This document shows, one piece after another, positions 63,532-64,000 of a DNA stretch of 64,000 nucleotides (position 1 is its first letter; each line of letters opens with the position of its first letter). Below the pieces are notes generated by a model. That model was not told the DNA's origin. It searched no databases and saw nothing but the letters and a program-made list of their open reading frames with translations. The position numbers were made by a program, and so were the translations under genes. The stretch covers positions 1 to 64,000 of the forward strand of contig CAWIZC010000024.1 in assembly GCA_963840445.1 (NCBI GenBank). The letters are read 5' to 3'. The stretch comes from AWTP1-13 sp963840445 (lineage in GTDB: Bacteria > Pseudomonadota > Alphaproteobacteria > Rhizobiales > Hyphomicrobiaceae).

Positions 63532-64000
63532 TCAGCCGCAATCGAACTGGCGGCGCAATTGGCGGGCTTTGCCGAGGTGCCACGTCATTGCCAGCGCGTC
63601 GAAAGCAGCTTCGGCCTGGTCGAGCAACGTGGCCGCTGGCGTCCGCTCTCCGCGCGCCGCCTTGATCTCGGCATCGCACAGCTGAGTGACGGCGACCTCA
63701 TGCGCGGCCCCCCTGGCGCGGGCACTCTGCAGAGCGAGTGCGATGTACACATCCGGCGGCTTGCGGCCTTGTCCTGCGGCCGATGCGACCGCCAGGGCCC
63801 GGTAGGTCATTGCCTCACCGATGCGCTCGTGGCTTCGACTGCGCGCGATCGCGCGGGCCGCATGCCTGCGCGCCTGTTGCCACTTGCCCTCCGCGACCAT
63901 GCCCTCCGCCAACCAGCCGTAGTTCAGCGACGTGAACAGTGCCTGGTCGTAGCTCTCGAGCCAGGAGGTCGCATCCTGGATAGCTTGCATGGAGGCTGTG
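63532..64000 (-). CDS. TPR-containing protein, probably cyclase- or ATPase-type regulator (C-terminal end, cut by window edge)
   Basis: The minus-strand frame is open to the window edge. SYDQALFTSLNYGWLAEGMV, AEGKWQQARRHAARAIARSR, ALAVASAAGQGRKPPDVYIA and LLDQAEAAFDALAMTWHLGK, ARQLRRQFDCG are TPR-type helix pairs. Such ends occur in large adenylate/guanylate-cyclase or AAA-ATPase proteins of Bradyrhizobium-like bacteria. The catalytic part lies outside the window. Confidence 0.6.
   Translation of the reverse strand, partial: TASMQAIQDATSWLESYDQALFTSLNYGWLAEGMVAEGKWQQARRHAARAIARSRSHERIGEAMTYRALAVASAAGQGRKPPDVYIALALQSARARGAAHEVAVTQLCDAEIKAARGERTPAATLLDQAEAAFDALAMTWHLGKARQLRRQFDCG

Overview
The window reads as high-GC alphaproteobacterial DNA. 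The best evidence is the core block from about 16.9 to 26.8 kb: tRNA-Ala(GGC), a FYDLN-acid protein, aroA, cmk, rpsA, sppA, ihfB, a LapA-domain protein, htpX and lemA. It resumes at 57.1 kb with xerC, a TraB/GumN protein, alkA and a Crp/Fnr regulator. Much of the accessory content looks Bradyrhizobium/Reyranella-like (orphan solute-binding proteins, DUF1326/DUF2182, H-NS family, small secreted proteins). That affiliation is an inference from gene style, not from a search.

Layout. 0.0-16.8 kb is an accessory, partly decayed region. It holds an ornithine cyclodeaminase end, a broken MATE exporter, a broken tyrosine recombinase, two periplasmic binding proteins, remnants of an MmyB-type regulator, a ModA-like protein and an ECF sigma factor, an exported truncated haemoglobin, H-NS, a DUF938 methyltransferase, a DNA ligase D remnant, the DUF2182/DUF1326 pair, an EamA exporter, a chromene-carboxylate isomerase, an amino-acid-synthesis-family protein and a shattered selO. 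16.9-26.8 kb is core housekeeping DNA.

26.8-57.06 kb is best read as one integrated element of about 30.2 kb. It sits exactly between the divergent genes lemA and xerC, with an AlpA-type excisionase-like gene just inside its left end and a full-length tyrosine integrase just inside its right end. A 9-bp direct repeat lies at both junctions, and joining the outer flanks recreates a perfect 15-bp dyad, TTAACAC-T-GTGTTAA. The cargo includes two more orphan binding proteins, an exopolysaccharide pair (ExoY-like sugar transferase, Wza-like exporter), a porin, a caspase-like protease, an M72-type zinc metalloprotease, a hybrid histidine kinase, phage-like small genes and many very small membrane or secreted proteins. 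It also carries duplicated non-coding modules: a hairpin leader ahead of a short MCKTTVKLW gene (34.3 and 43.7 kb), a TTATCAG-rich promoter module (34.0, 38.2 and partly 41.5 kb) and a candidate small RNA at 41.57-41.68 kb.

57.1-64.0 kb is core-like again and ends with a P450-like gene and the tail of a cyclase/TPR-type protein.

Caution on sequence quality: single-base frame changes occur in genes that should be essential (aroA, cmk, rpsA) and in many others (htpX, the histidine kinase, several binding proteins). The simplest explanation is uncorrected indels in the assembly. One-frameshift genes are therefore treated as probably intact in the organism. Genes are called pseudogenes only where whole domains are missing or the decay is extensive.
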